The notes: generated by a model not told the origin, from the sequence alone. 64,000 nucleotides of DNA from CAADGL01 sp964643885 (GCA_964643885.1 CAZXUI010000015.1:1-64000), one strand, 5' to 3'. Shown: positions 17,392 through 27,513, numbered from the stretch's first letter. Translations and numbers: made by a program.

Positions 17392-17479
17392 GGGCACGTT
17401 GCGGGGGCCGTGAAGGGGAAGAGTCGGCGGCGCCGGACGGTGCACGTTCGGCGCCGTCGGCCTCTGGAGAGCGGGCCGA

Positions 17480-19990
17480 TTGAGCGACCATCCGGAGAGC
17501 GACTTTTTTGAGCTGCTGCGCGAGGCGGCCGGCGATGAGCCGGTTCCGCCACTTCGGCCGCCGGGCGGGGCGGAGGCGGCGGAGGAGCCGCCGGGCGGAT
17601 TGCGGAACCTGCTGGGGGCGCGGGTAGGTCCGTTTCGCCTTCGGCGGGTACTGGGCGAAGGGGCGATGGGGGTCGTCTACGAGGCGGAACAGGCCACGCC
17701 GCGGCGGGTGGTGGCGCTGAAGATCGTGCGGCCGGAGGTGGCGACGCCGGAGACGCTTGGCCGGTTCGAGCGGGAGCTGCATGCACTGGCGCGGCTGTCT
17801 CATGCGGGGATTGCGCAGATCTACGAGGCGGGGACGCTGTCGACGGTGCAGGGGCCGCGGCCGTTCTTCGCGATGGAGCTGGTGAACGGGACTCCGCTGA
17901 CGGACTTTGCAGCGCGGCGGCAGCTTTCGGTTCGGCAGCGGCTGGAGTTGATCGCGCGGGTGGCGGAGGCGGTGCATCACGCACACCAGCGGGGGATTAT
18001 TCATCGCGACCTGAAGCCGGCGAACGTGCTGGTCGTGGCCGAGGAAGGCGCCGGGCCGGTGGCGGCCGCGTGGCCGGGCTCGCTCAGCGCGGGGGCGCAG
18101 TCGAGCGGGGCGAGATCGCGGCGCGGGGCGGTGGAGCTGCATGCGCAGCCGAAGGTGCTGGATTTCGGGCTGGCGCTGGTGAGCGACGCGGATGTGCGGC
18201 TGACGCGGGCGGACGCGAACGTGGGGCAGATCATCGGCACGCTGGCGTACATGTCGCCGGAGCAGGCGGCGGGCGATCCGGACGAGATCGATACGCGGTC
18301 GGATGTGTACTCGCTGGGGGTGATGCTGTTCGAGCTGCTGGCGGGCCAGCTTCCGTACGAGCTGCACGGGCGGCGGATGCACGAGGCGCTGCGGATCATT
18401 GTGGATCATGCTCCGCTGCCGCTGAGTGCGGTCAGCCGGGCGCTGCGGGGGGATGTGGCGACGATCGTCGGCAAGGCGCTGGAGAAGGACCGGGAGCGGC
18501 GCTACGCGTCGGCGGCGGCGCTGGCGGACGACATTCGCCGGTATCTGAATGACGAGCCGATCGAGGCGCGGCCGGCGAGCATCGCGTACACGCTGCGAAA
18601 GCTGGCCCGCCGGCATCGCGGGCTGGTGGCGGGCTCGGCGATTGTCGCGGGGCTGCTGATCTACAGCGTGGTCGTGACGGGCGTGCTGTATCTGTCGGAG
18701 GCGGCGCAGCGGAAGCGGGCGGAGGATGTGACCAGCTTCGTCTTTTTTCCAGTGACGCAGTTGCTCTACGGCGCGGCGGAGGGCGGCGGAATGCCGCTCG
18801 ACGAGGATGTGCTCTCGTCGGTGGCGCAGTGGCTGGAACGCAGCGACCTGAGTCATCGGCCGGAGCTGGAGGCGGCCGTGCGGGCACAGCTCGGGCGGTC
18901 GTTCTATCTGCGCGGGAATCTGGCGGCCGCGTCGCCGCACCTGGAGCGGGCGCTGGAGATCCGCCGCGGGCTGCATGAGGAGGATCATCCGTCCGTTGCG
19001 GCGAGCGTGGGGGACCTGGCGCTGCTGCGGCTGGGACAGCGCAGGCTGGACGAGGCGCAGGAACTGATCGAGCAGCAACTGGAGCTCCTGCGGGGCCAGC
19101 TTCCCGAGGCGCATCCGAAGATCGCCGAGGCGCTGGATCACCTGGGGTCGGTGCATTCGTGGCGCGGGGAGGTCGAGGAGGCGGTGCGGCACTACCGTGC
19201 CGCGCTGGCGATCCGGCGGCAGATCTGGCCGGGCGATCACGTCGAGGTGGCCGAAAGTCTGAACAACCTGGGCTGGCTGCTGGAGTCGAAGGGGCGGCTG
19301 GAGGAGGCGGAGCAGCCGCTGGCGGAGGCGTACGCGATGAAGCGGCGGCTTTACACGCTGCCGCATCGCTCGCTGGTGGAGACGGCCAACAACCTGGGGC
19401 GGTTGTATCGCGCGCGGGAGCAGTATGCCCAGGCCGAGCGCTTTTTTCAGCAGGCGCTGGCTGATGCGCGACAGCTCGAGGATTCGCTGCTGGTGGCGAT
19501 CGTGGCGCGGAACCTGGGCGGGATGCTGGTGGATCTGGAGCGCTTCGACGAGGCCGAGCCGCTGCTGGTGGACTCGCACGACCGCATACGGGCTCTGAAG
19601 GGCAGCGAGCACGCGGACACGTTGTATGGGGCCGTGTTGCGGGCGCGGGTACATCTGGGCCGGGGCGAGCTGGCGGCGGCCGAGCCGCTGCTGACGGAGG
19701 CGGTGGAGAAATCGCGCGGCGTGCAGGCGACGGACTATCACTGGGTGGCGGTGGGGGAACTGGGTGAACTGCGGCGGTTGCAGCAGCGCTATGGGGAGGC
19801 GGAGTCGTCGCTGCGGGCGGCGGTCGAGGGACTGGAGAAGGGCGGGGCGTCGCCGCGGGCGATTCTGCGCGTGGCGGAGCGGCTGGTCGCGCTGTATGAG
19901 CAGTGGCAGGCGGCCGAGCCGGGCGAGTCTCGGGCGGCGAGCATCGAGACGTGGCGCGCGCGGGTGGCGGAGCTGCGCGGTGGCCGGTAG
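17480..19990 (+). CDS. Serine/threonine protein kinase with TPR repeats
   Basis: A membrane-anchored Ser/Thr kinase of 836 residues. The kinase domain covers about 50-365: glycine loop LGEGAMGVVY, lysine K81 (VALKIV), HRDLK (D177), DFG (D228) and YMSPE. About 40 residues (187-225) rich in Ala, Gly and Ser are inserted between HRDLKPANVLV and DFG, more than usual. A single membrane helix lies at about 382-405 and tetratricopeptide repeats fill about 450-810, for protein contacts. TTG at 17480 was chosen from GGAG at 17466-17469 and no better start codon. It follows the ECF sigma gene, likely in one operon. Confidence 0.88.
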   Translation: MSDHPESDFFELLREAAGDEPVPPLRPPGGAEAAEEPPGGLRNLLGARVGPFRLRRVLGEGAMGVVYEAEQATPRRVVALKIVRPEVATPETLGRFERELHALARLSHAGIAQIYEAGTLSTVQGPRPFFAMELVNGTPLTDFAARRQLSVRQRLELIARVAEAVHHAHQRGIIHRDLKPANVLVVAEEGAGPVAAAWPGSLSAGAQSSGARSRRGAVELHAQPKVLDFGLALVSDADVRLTRADANVGQIIGTLAYMSPEQAAGDPDEIDTRSDVYSLGVMLFELLAGQLPYELHGRRMHEALRIIVDHAPLPLSAVSRALRGDVATIVGKALEKDRERRYASAAALADDIRRYLNDEPIEARPASIAYTLRKLARRHRGLVAGSAIVAGLLIYSVVVTGVLYLSEAAQRKRAEDVTSFVFFPVTQLLYGAAEGGGMPLDEDVLSSVAQWLERSDLSHRPELEAAVRAQLGRSFYLRGNLAAASPHLERALEIRRGLHEEDHPSVAASVGDLALLRLGQRRLDEAQELIEQQLELLRGQLPEAHPKIAEALDHLGSVHSWRGEVEEAVRHYRAALAIRRQIWPGDHVEVAESLNNLGWLLESKGRLEEAEQPLAEAYAMKRRLYTLPHRSLVETANNLGRLYRAREQYAQAERFFQQALADARQLEDSLLVAIVARNLGGMLVDLERFDEAEPLLVDSHDRIRALKGSEHADTLYGAVLRARVHLGRGELAAAEPLLTEAVEKSRGVQATDYHWVAVGELGELRRLQQRYGEAESSLRAAVEGLEKGGASPRAILRVAERLVALYEQWQAAEPGESRAASIETWRARVAELRGGR

Positions 19991-20086
19991 CAGTGCTGCG
20001 AGCGGGCTCGTTGCCGCGGCCGGGTGAATCCGCTATTTGTGCACGCTCGGGCCGGGCCTGATCGGGGCCTGGTGGAGCGGAGACAA

Positions 20087-23000
20087 ATGGGCGGAACAGG
20101 CATGTCTGATCGGCGAATGCGGGGGTCGAATCGTTTGGTGGCGGCGTGGGCGGTCGTGGTCGCCGCGCTGGCGGCGCTGTGCGGGCCTGCCAGCGTGGCG
20201 CGGGCGGCAGCCGCGCAGGCGCGCGTCGAGGCGGAGGGGGATGAATCCGCGCTGCTGAGCGGCGTGCGGCAGCTCACGTTCGAGGGCAAGCGGGCCGGCG
20301 AGGGCTACTTCAGCGCCGACGGCACGAAGCTCGTGTTTCAAAGCGAGCGTGAGCCGGATAACCCTTTCTACCAGATCTATCTGCTCGACCTGGAGACCGG
20401 GGATACGAAGCGCGTTTCGCCCGGACACGGCAAGACGACGTGTGCCTGGATTCATCCGGGCGGACGGAAGGTGCTGTTCGCTTCGACGCATGCGGACCCG
20501 GCCGCACGCGAGAAGCAGAGGTCGGAGCTCGAGGCGCGCGCGAGCGGTAAGCAGCGCCGCTATGAGTGGGACTACGACGAGCACTACGACCTGTACGAGG
20601 TGGAGCTGGCGAGCGGCGAGATGCGCGCGCTGGCTCCGGCGCGCGGCTATGACGCGGAAGGTTCGTGGTCACCGGACGGGCAGTGGATCGCGTTCTCGTC
20701 GAACCGGCATGCGTACAGCGGGGAGCCGTCGGAGGAGGACCGCAAGCGTCTGGAGATCGATCCGTCGTACTTCCTGGATATCTACATCATGCGGGCGGAC
20801 GGCAGCGGGCTGCGGCGGCTGACGGAAGTTCCGGGCTATGACGGCGGGCCGTTCTTCAGCGCGGACGGCCGGCGCATCTGCTGGCGGCGCTTCTCGAAGG
20901 ACGGGGCGACTGCCGAGATCTTCACGATGAACGTCGACGGCAGCGATCAGCGGCAGTTGACGTCGCTGGGGGCGATGTCGTGGGCGCCCTATTTTCACCC
21001 GTCGGGCGAGTACCTGATCTTCACGACGAACCGGCACGGGTTTTCGAACTTCGAGCTGTATCTGGTCGATGCGGCCGGGCAGCGCGAGCCCGTGCGGGTC
21101 ACGTACACGGACGGTTTCGACGGGCTGCCGGTCTTCTCGCCGGACGGACGGAAGCTGGCCTGGACGAGCACGCGGACGCCGAATCGGGCGGCGCAGATTT
21201 TCCTGGCGGACTGGAATCATGAGCGGGCGGCGGCGCTGCTGCGCGGGGCGGGTCAGCGGGCGCAAGCGGCGGAGCCGGCGAAAGATGCCGTGCGGCCACC
21301 GGCGGAGCTCGCGGCGGCGATTCGGGCGGAGGATATCCGCGCGCACGTGGAGCGATTGACGGCCGAGGCGATGGCGGGTCGCGAGACGGGGACGGATGGT
21401 GAGCGGCTGGCGACGGAGTATGTCGCGGAATGCTTCCGGCGGTTCGGGCTGCGGCCGTGGGGCGGGGGCGACGGGTATTTTCAGCCGTTCGAGTTCTCGG
21501 CGGGCGTGGCGCTGGGAGAGCAGAACGCACTGACGATTCACAGCGGCGGCGCGGGTGAGCAGAAGGCGGAGTCGCTCGCGCTCGACGAGTCGTGGCGGCC
21601 GCTGGCGATCTCGGCGAGCGGTGATTTTGATCCGGCCGACGTTGTCTTCGCCGGGTATGGGATCGTCGCGCCGGCCGGCGGCGGGCTGGAGGCGATGGAC
21701 TCGTACGGCGAGCTGGACGTTGCGGGCAAGTGGGTGTTGGTGTTTCGCTACATGCCGGAGGAGCTGGAGGCGGCGCAGCGGCGGGAACTTGCGCGCTACA
21801 GCAGCACCCGGCACAAGGCGATGATCGCGCGCGACCGCGGGGCGGCGGGATTGATCGTCGTCAGCGGGCCGAACTCGAAGGTGCGCGAGCAGCTCGTGCC
21901 GCTGGAGACGGATGCGTCGCTGGGCGGGTCGAGCATTGCGGCCGTGTCGCTGGCGGATGCGGCGGCGGAGCGGCTGCTCGGCGCGTCGGGCAAGTCGCTC
22001 AAGGCCCTTCAGGATGCGCTGGATCGGGGCGAGGCGACGGCCGGTTTCGTGCTGGAGGGTGTGCAGATCGCGGCGAAGATCGAGGTGCGGCGGGTGCAGC
22101 GTACCGGCCGTAATGTGGTCGCGGTGTTGCCCGCGGACGACGAGGCGCGGGATCGGCCGGTGCTTGTGATCGGCGCACACGTGGATCATCTGGGGCGGGG
22201 AGGGGGCGGGAATTCGCTGGCCAGGGAGGATGAGCGCGGCCAGGTGCATCACGGGGCGGATGACAACGCATCGGGCGTGGCGGCGATGCTGGAGCTGGCG
22301 CACTGGCTGGCGGAGCAGAAGCGCAGCGGCGAGCTGAGGCTTTCGCGGAGTGTCGTCTTCGCGGCGTGGTCGGGCGAGGAGCTGGGGCTGCTCGGGTCGA
22401 AGCACTTCGTCGATCAGCTCGCGTCGGGCGGGGCGGGCTCGGCGGAGCTGCGCGGCAAAGTCGCGGCATACCTGAACTTCGACATGGTCGGCCGGCTGGA
22501 CAAGTCGTTGATTGTCCAGGCGGTCGGTTCGAGCACGTTCTGGCGGGGTGAGATCGAGCGGCGGAATGTGCCGGTCGGGCTGCCGCTGACGCTGAGCGAC
22601 GATGCCTATCTGCCGACGGATGCCACGTCGTTCTATCTGAAGGGCGTGCCGGTGCTGGCGGCGTTCACGGGCTCGCACGAGGACTATCACACGCCGCGCG
22701 ACACGGCCGAGAAGCTCAACTATGAGGGAGCGGCGAAGATCGCGCGGCTGTTCGGGCTGATCGGCCGCAGCATCGCGAGCGGCGAGCAGGCGCCGGAGTA
22801 CGTGGCTCAGGCACGGCCGGCGGGCGGGGCGCCGCGCGGACAGATGCGGGTCTACCTGGGCACGATTCCGGACTACGGCGAGAGCCCGATTCCCGGCGTG
22901 AAGCTCTCGGGCGTGAGCAAGGGCGGGCCGGCGGAGAAGGCGGGGCTTGAGGGCGGAGACATCATCGTCGAGCTGGCGGGCAGGAAGGTAGAGAACATCT

Positions 23001-23113
23001 ACGATTTCATGTACGCGCTCGATGCGCTCAAGATCGGGCAGGAGAGCGAGGTGGTCGTCGTGCGCGGGCAGGAGCGGCTGAAGCTCAAGATCGTGCCGGC
23101 CTCGCGCGACTGA
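20087..23113 (+). CDS. Exported TolB-like propeller, M28 peptidase and PDZ protein
   Basis: A 1008-residue fusion. A signal peptide (about 13-43, VVAALAALCGPASVARA) is followed by a TolB/DPP-type beta-propeller at about 58-385 with repeated GxFSxDGxxI blades. An M28 aminopeptidase region follows: PA-like segment about 500-615, then zinc ligands in GAHVDHLG, GADDNASG, SGEELGLLG, FDMVG and SHEDYHTP. A C-terminal PDZ domain spans about 918-1005 (GGPAEKAGLEGGDIIVEL). The start is set at ATG 20087 with GGAG 20074-20077; ATG 20102 and GTG 20024 are alternatives. Substrates are unknown; aminopeptidase action on peptides in the envelope is likely. Confidence 0.85.
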   Translation: MGGTGMSDRRMRGSNRLVAAWAVVVAALAALCGPASVARAAAAQARVEAEGDESALLSGVRQLTFEGKRAGEGYFSADGTKLVFQSEREPDNPFYQIYLLDLETGDTKRVSPGHGKTTCAWIHPGGRKVLFASTHADPAAREKQRSELEARASGKQRRYEWDYDEHYDLYEVELASGEMRALAPARGYDAEGSWSPDGQWIAFSSNRHAYSGEPSEEDRKRLEIDPSYFLDIYIMRADGSGLRRLTEVPGYDGGPFFSADGRRICWRRFSKDGATAEIFTMNVDGSDQRQLTSLGAMSWAPYFHPSGEYLIFTTNRHGFSNFELYLVDAAGQREPVRVTYTDGFDGLPVFSPDGRKLAWTSTRTPNRAAQIFLADWNHERAAALLRGAGQRAQAAEPAKDAVRPPAELAAAIRAEDIRAHVERLTAEAMAGRETGTDGERLATEYVAECFRRFGLRPWGGGDGYFQPFEFSAGVALGEQNALTIHSGGAGEQKAESLALDESWRPLAISASGDFDPADVVFAGYGIVAPAGGGLEAMDSYGELDVAGKWVLVFRYMPEELEAAQRRELARYSSTRHKAMIARDRGAAGLIVVSGPNSKVREQLVPLETDASLGGSSIAAVSLADAAAERLLGASGKSLKALQDALDRGEATAGFVLEGVQIAAKIEVRRVQRTGRNVVAVLPADDEARDRPVLVIGAHVDHLGRGGGGNSLAREDERGQVHHGADDNASGVAAMLELAHWLAEQKRSGELRLSRSVVFAAWSGEELGLLGSKHFVDQLASGGAGSAELRGKVAAYLNFDMVGRLDKSLIVQAVGSSTFWRGEIERRNVPVGLPLTLSDDAYLPTDATSFYLKGVPVLAAFTGSHEDYHTPRDTAEKLNYEGAAKIARLFGLIGRSIASGEQAPEYVAQARPAGGAPRGQMRVYLGTIPDYGESPIPGVKLSGVSKGGPAEKAGLEGGDIIVELAGRKVENIYDFMYALDALKIGQESEVVVVRGQERLKLKIVPASRD

Positions 23114-23153
23114 AACGCCCGGACGGGGGCGTGGGGCAGGCCGCGGGCGCGGC

Positions 23154-26100
23154 TCAGCGGCCTTCGATGATGTTCCGCAGCGTGTCGGTCACGCCATAGA
23201 GCGGCTCGATGCGGACCTGCGGCGCGCGGGCGGTTCCCGTGACGCGATACTGAATCAACTCGTTCTGCGCGGCCTGGAAGAGCTCGATCACCGGGCCGAG
23301 GCCGCCCGCGGCGTCCGGGCTGGCCGCCAGCAGCGTCAGGTCGACCGCGTCCGTCTTCTGATTCCACGAGCCGGTTCCGACGTAGCGCGTGTCGCGTGTG
23401 CGGATGTCGACGCGGCTGAATTGCAGCTCGTCGCCGTGCCAGACGAAGCGCAGCTCCGCTTCCTGGACGGCGTCGCTGCGCGGCCTGCGGTCGGGCGAGG
23501 CGCCGACCAGCTCGGCCGAGACGCGCGTATTCAGCAGCGAGCCGCCGCGAATCAGCAACTGGCCGCCGCCGCTGAGCCATTGCGGCTCGCGCCGCTTTCC
23601 GCGCAGGAATACGCGCCCGTCGACTCGGCCGGGCTGTGTCGGTGTATCGGCCGGTCGCGTTTCTGGCTGCTTGCGGTTGAGGAACTGGCTCAGGTCGAGG
23701 TTTCGCAGCGTGAGCGTCAGCTCGAACTCGCTGCTGGCGGGGTGGAAGCTGGCCCAGCCGACGACTTCGCCGTCGCACATGCGGCCGCTGAGGTCCTCGA
23801 CACGGACCCAGGCGTCATTCGGATCGCGCAACAGCCGGCCTTCGAGCATCTGGATCGGCCGGCCGCCGTAGATGCCCCCGTCGATGACGAAGCTCGCCTG
23901 GATCTCGGTCGCGCCGGCGTCGGTGACGCGGAAGCGGCCGGTGAGATCGCCGTCGGCGCGTTCGAGGGGCAGCCCGGCCTGGAGGGTCGCGTCGCTGAAG
24001 TGGAGCCGGCCTTCCACATCCCAGGCGAGCTGGTCGCGCGTGTCGATGCGGATACGCGAGAGCTCGGCGTTGCACATGCCGCGCGGCTCGAGCGGGGCGA
24101 GCACCTGCGCCAGGCCGCCTGGCAGCGACGAGATCAGCGCCGCGTCGAGCTCGATGTCTTCGGCCACCAGCGACATATCGGTCCACGCGCCGCCGGGCGA
24201 CCAGCCGCCCTCTCCGCGGGCGCGGAGGACGCCTTCGCTGCCATAAACCGCCTCCGCGTGGCGGACGGTGAAACAGTCGGGTGTGAAGATGACGGTGGCA
24301 TGGGCGTCGCGGAAATCGAGCGGCAGGGCGGCCGGCGCCATGAAATCCGCCCATAGATCGACGCGCGCCCGCAGTCCCTGGTCGGGCGGGTCGGGAGAAT
24401 TCTCGACGCGTGCCTGAAGCCGCCCGGCGCCGCGAATCCCGAGCGCCTCGCGGAACTGCGCCCAACGGCCGGGCACGACGCCGCGCAGAAGCTCCTCCAT
24501 CGCCGCGTCGGTAGCGGAGAGTTGCAGATCGGCGATCCGCACGCCGCTCTCGGCCGGGAGCATGGTCGCGTGGACATCCATCCGGCCGGCGTGGCGCTCG
24601 GCGACGAGGTCGACGGAGCGGCGCTGCGCGTCGCCGACGGCCATCCAGCCGCGGACCTGCGGCCAGAGCTGGTGGCCGTCGAAGCCCCAGAGCCGTCCGT
24701 CGCGGATGCGGACGGCGTAGCGGCCGGCCTGGTCCGCGTCGTGGCCGAATCCGGAGACCTGCCCCCAGACGTCGCCGTGGCCTTCGAAGCGCACGCTGTC
24801 CTGGGCGTCGGCCGGTGCGTAGGCCATGCGGCTGACGGTGGAGAGCGGGAAGTCGGCGGCCTGGATGCGCAGGTCGCGGGCGTGCTGATCGGCCGCGCCG
24901 CCTCGCAGGATGTAGCCGTCGAGACGGACCATCGAGCGGCCGAGAAAGCCGGTCAGGTCGTCGAGCAGAATGCGGTCCTGGTCGATGCGGATGCGGCCGT
25001 CGACCTGCGTCAGGCGGCCGTGGTTTTCGAGCGTCATGCTGCCGCTGCGCATGTGCACGTCGACGGAGATGGTGGGCTCGGGCGGGCCGGTTTCGCGCGA
25101 GCCTTCGTCGCGGAGGATGTGCGTGGTGACGTCGGCCAGGCCGAGCGGGCTGGCTTCCTGCCAGAGCGAGCGGTCGGTTTCGGGGAGAGCTTCGTACAGG
25201 GCGCGGTCGAGCGGGACGTTGAGGCCGACGAAGGTGAGGTCGAGTGCGGTCCAGGAGTTGGTGTGGAAGATGCGGCCGAAGCCGTGGATCTGTGCCGAGC
25301 CGTGCCGCCCGCGGACGCCGTCGAGGATGAGGCTGCCGCCTTCGAAGCGGACGCGGCCGTGAATCTGGTCGATGTCGTAGGGGAAACGGAAATAGCGGCA
25401 GCGGGCGTCGTGGAGCTCCATCGACCCGAGCACCTGGGGCGGCTCATCGGGCAGGCTGCTGCTGAGGACGTCGAAGGCGATGCTGACGCGGCCGCGCGGC
25501 AAATAGTCCTCCAGCAGGGCTCGCATGGGGCCGGGCAGGCGCTGCGAAGAGATGAATCGGGCGTGGCGGCGCGGGTCGGGGAACTCGATGGGCTCGGTGC
25601 GGACGGTGAGCTCGTAGGGGCCCAGATCGAGCGTTCGAGCGGTGGATGAGTCCTCCGGCCGGCCGGCGGCGCGCGGCCGGTCGATGCGGACACGCGGCGA
25701 GTTCAGCGAGAGCTCGGCCGTGGCGTCGTTGAGGCAGCCTTTCAGCTCGAGCGAAAGGGCGAGCGTCGCTGCACCGGCATCCGCCTGTGCGGTGGGCGAT
25801 TGGACAGCAGCAGGCGCGGCGTCCTCGTTGCGGCGAAGCGTCAGGCGGCCGTCGGCGCGGGTGATCTGCACGAAGCGGTCGGCCGGCGGCAGTTGGGCCT
25901 CTTCGATCAGCGGCGCCAGCCGCGTGTCTGCGAACTGGATCTCGGCCTCGCGCAGACCGCGCTCGTCGAAAGCCATGCGCGGGGCGCGGACGTGGCCCTG
26001 CAAGGCGAGGGCGGAGCAGACCTCGGTGAGCTCCGGGGCGATGATCGGTGCGATCAATTCGGATTCGAGCCAGCCGATCTGGACGTCGAGGCGCGCGTCG

Positions 26101-26780
26101 CTCCACTCGAGCAGGCCCAGCGGTGTGCGCGACTGCCCGCTGAGCGGGTCGCCCGAGCCGCCGACCTGCTCTACGCGGAGGACGTAGCGCGGCGGCGACT
26201 GCCCGCCGGCCGCCTCATGCACCCCCTCGGCCGAGAGCAGCCAGCGGCGCAGAAGTGTGAGCCTGGAGCCGCGCTGCTCGAGCAGTTGGACGTCCGCCTT
26301 GCGCACGCGGGCGGGCGGAAGCCACTGGGTCGTGTCGAAGAGCAGGGCCCGGCCGTCGGTCTGATCGGAATCGTCGGGCGGCTCGTCGCGGCCGCGGCGG
26401 ATGACGCAGACGGTCAGGCCGTCGATGTCGATTCGTGTGGGGCGGAAGGTCCCGAAAAGCAGCGAGCGAAGATCGGCGGCGATGCGCGCGGATGTGATGT
26501 GCAGGAGCGGCGGCGAGTGCCGGCCGATGGCTCGCTCCGCGCGGGAGGGAGTCAGATCGCGGATGGTCAGATCGGCCAGGTGCAGGCCGGAGAAGGGGCT
26601 GAAGGCGACGGCACCGGACTCTTCGAGCCGCAGGCCGCTGGCGAGGCAGAGTTCTGCGACGGCGGCCCGCAGGCGGGCGGGGTGCGTGAAATAGCTGTAG
26701 CAGCCGGCCAGCGCGACCGACAGAAGCAGGCCGGTCCAGGCAATTCGGCGAAGCCATCGTCGCTTGCGCTGGGTCGTCAT
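23154..26780 (-). CDS. Large AsmA/YhdP-like envelope protein
   Basis: The 1208-residue product has a basic N-terminus, one hydrophobic segment (about 12-27) ending in a lipobox-like LAGC, then a very long region of beta-type sequence. The C-terminal 300 residues (ADGDLTGRFRVTDAG, LRNLDLSQFLNR, GTARAPQVRIEPLYG) resemble AsmA/YhdP-type proteins that bridge inner and outer membranes and carry phospholipids. Family membership is inferred from layout and this C-terminus. ATG 26780 was chosen; an open frame to 27062 runs into a promoter-containing gap and lacks support. Confidence 0.7.
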   Translation of the reverse strand: MTTQRKRRWLRRIAWTGLLLSVALAGCYSYFTHPARLRAAVAELCLASGLRLEESGAVAFSPFSGLHLADLTIRDLTPSRAERAIGRHSPPLLHITSARIAADLRSLLFGTFRPTRIDIDGLTVCVIRRGRDEPPDDSDQTDGRALLFDTTQWLPPARVRKADVQLLEQRGSRLTLLRRWLLSAEGVHEAAGGQSPPRYVLRVEQVGGSGDPLSGQSRTPLGLLEWSDARLDVQIGWLESELIAPIIAPELTEVCSALALQGHVRAPRMAFDERGLREAEIQFADTRLAPLIEEAQLPPADRFVQITRADGRLTLRRNEDAAPAAVQSPTAQADAGAATLALSLELKGCLNDATAELSLNSPRVRIDRPRAAGRPEDSSTARTLDLGPYELTVRTEPIEFPDPRRHARFISSQRLPGPMRALLEDYLPRGRVSIAFDVLSSSLPDEPPQVLGSMELHDARCRYFRFPYDIDQIHGRVRFEGGSLILDGVRGRHGSAQIHGFGRIFHTNSWTALDLTFVGLNVPLDRALYEALPETDRSLWQEASPLGLADVTTHILRDEGSRETGPPEPTISVDVHMRSGSMTLENHGRLTQVDGRIRIDQDRILLDDLTGFLGRSMVRLDGYILRGGAADQHARDLRIQAADFPLSTVSRMAYAPADAQDSVRFEGHGDVWGQVSGFGHDADQAGRYAVRIRDGRLWGFDGHQLWPQVRGWMAVGDAQRRSVDLVAERHAGRMDVHATMLPAESGVRIADLQLSATDAAMEELLRGVVPGRWAQFREALGIRGAGRLQARVENSPDPPDQGLRARVDLWADFMAPAALPLDFRDAHATVIFTPDCFTVRHAEAVYGSEGVLRARGEGGWSPGGAWTDMSLVAEDIELDAALISSLPGGLAQVLAPLEPRGMCNAELSRIRIDTRDQLAWDVEGRLHFSDATLQAGLPLERADGDLTGRFRVTDAGATEIQASFVIDGGIYGGRPIQMLEGRLLRDPNDAWVRVEDLSGRMCDGEVVGWASFHPASSEFELTLTLRNLDLSQFLNRKQPETRPADTPTQPGRVDGRVFLRGKRREPQWLSGGGQLLIRGGSLLNTRVSAELVGASPDRRPRSDAVQEAELRFVWHGDELQFSRVDIRTRDTRYVGTGSWNQKTDAVDLTLLAASPDAAGGLGPVIELFQAAQNELIQYRVTGTARAPQVRIEPLYGVTDTLRNIIEGR

Positions 26781-27127
26781 GGGCGTCCGTTTGCGTGGGT
26801 CTCGGGCGGCGTGCAGGCTGTCGCCGCCAGGAGTCCCGCAGGGCGTATTGTGGCACACTTCGGCGGGCCGCAAAAGCCGAAAACGCCGCTGTGAGCACGA
26901 CTTGCAAGCGTTCGGCGGCAGTCGGGCGCGGTTTCTGGCGGCTGGCGGCCGGCAGGGCGCGAGATTTTCTTGCCACGGCCGGGGCCACGCGCAATAATAT
27001 CCATCGGTCCGGGGCGGCCCGGACTGCGGTGCGACCAGCGGGGTGGAAGCGTCCGCCGCCATCTCCCCCTTCGATGAGGACGGGTTTGCGTTGGCCGGGC
27101 CTGGCCCGGTGGATGGAGTATGTGTAC
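26781..27127 (+). other. Gap holding a promoter for the small downstream gene
   Basis: No gene is supported in these 347 bases. Upstream parts of both neighbouring open frames cross it but have no homology. It contains the promoter noted at 26970-26998. Confidence 0.6.
26970..26998 (+). promoter_or_regulatory. Good sigma-70 promoter for the 27128 gene
   Basis: TTGCCA (26970-26975) and AATAAT (26993-26998) are 17 bp apart, each matching the consensus at five of six positions, in a very GC-rich context. It predicts a leader of about 120 nt before the start at 27128. This is one of the strongest promoter-like sequences seen in the window. Confidence 0.5.
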
Positions 27128-27436
27128 ATGATCGGTGCGTCTGCGAAGTTCATCCCGGCGGGTACGCGTGTTCGGGTTCGTGAACCGGGTCCGGTTCCGC
27201 ACTGGTCGACCTGGGACAATGACAATCAGCGGACGAGCGTGCCGGTCAAGAAGCGCCTTCAGTCGGCGTTCTTCAAGGGCGACCGCAAGATTCAGGCCGA
27301 AGTGGTCTATATCGGCAACGAGTCGGAGCGTGACAAGCTGCGCACGCAGGGCCGCGTGAAGGTTCAGCTTCGCGACCCGGCCGGCAGCATGATTGTCGTG
27401 ACGGTCGAAACGGCGAACCTGACGCAGTCGTCGTAG
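27128..27436 (+). CDS. Small soluble protein, unknown function
   Basis: Not recognised. The product is 102 residues, soluble, with beta-type stretches in the middle (IQAEVVYIGNE, KVQLRDP, MIVVTVE) and a basic segment (VKKRLQSAFFKGDRK). It has no membrane helix or signal. ATG 27128 is preceded by GGAG at 27115-27118 nine nt upstream; ATG 27113 is an alternative. It has its own promoter-like site and lies convergent to fusA. Codon bias matches neighbouring genes, so it looks real. Confidence 0.65.
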   Translation: MIGASAKFIPAGTRVRVREPGPVPHWSTWDNDNQRTSVPVKKRLQSAFFKGDRKIQAEVVYIGNESERDKLRTQGRVKVQLRDPAGSMIVVTVETANLTQSS

Positions 27437-27513
27437 GGGTCGAGCAGCGATCGAGGGGCGGGCGGTACGCGAGCGGCGGGTTGCTGCTCGGCGAGGGGCG
27501 CGGCTCGGATCAT

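Noticed and set aside
17318..19741. 807-residue antisense frame over the TPR kinase
   Set aside because: Shadow of a GC-rich gene; no domain signatures.
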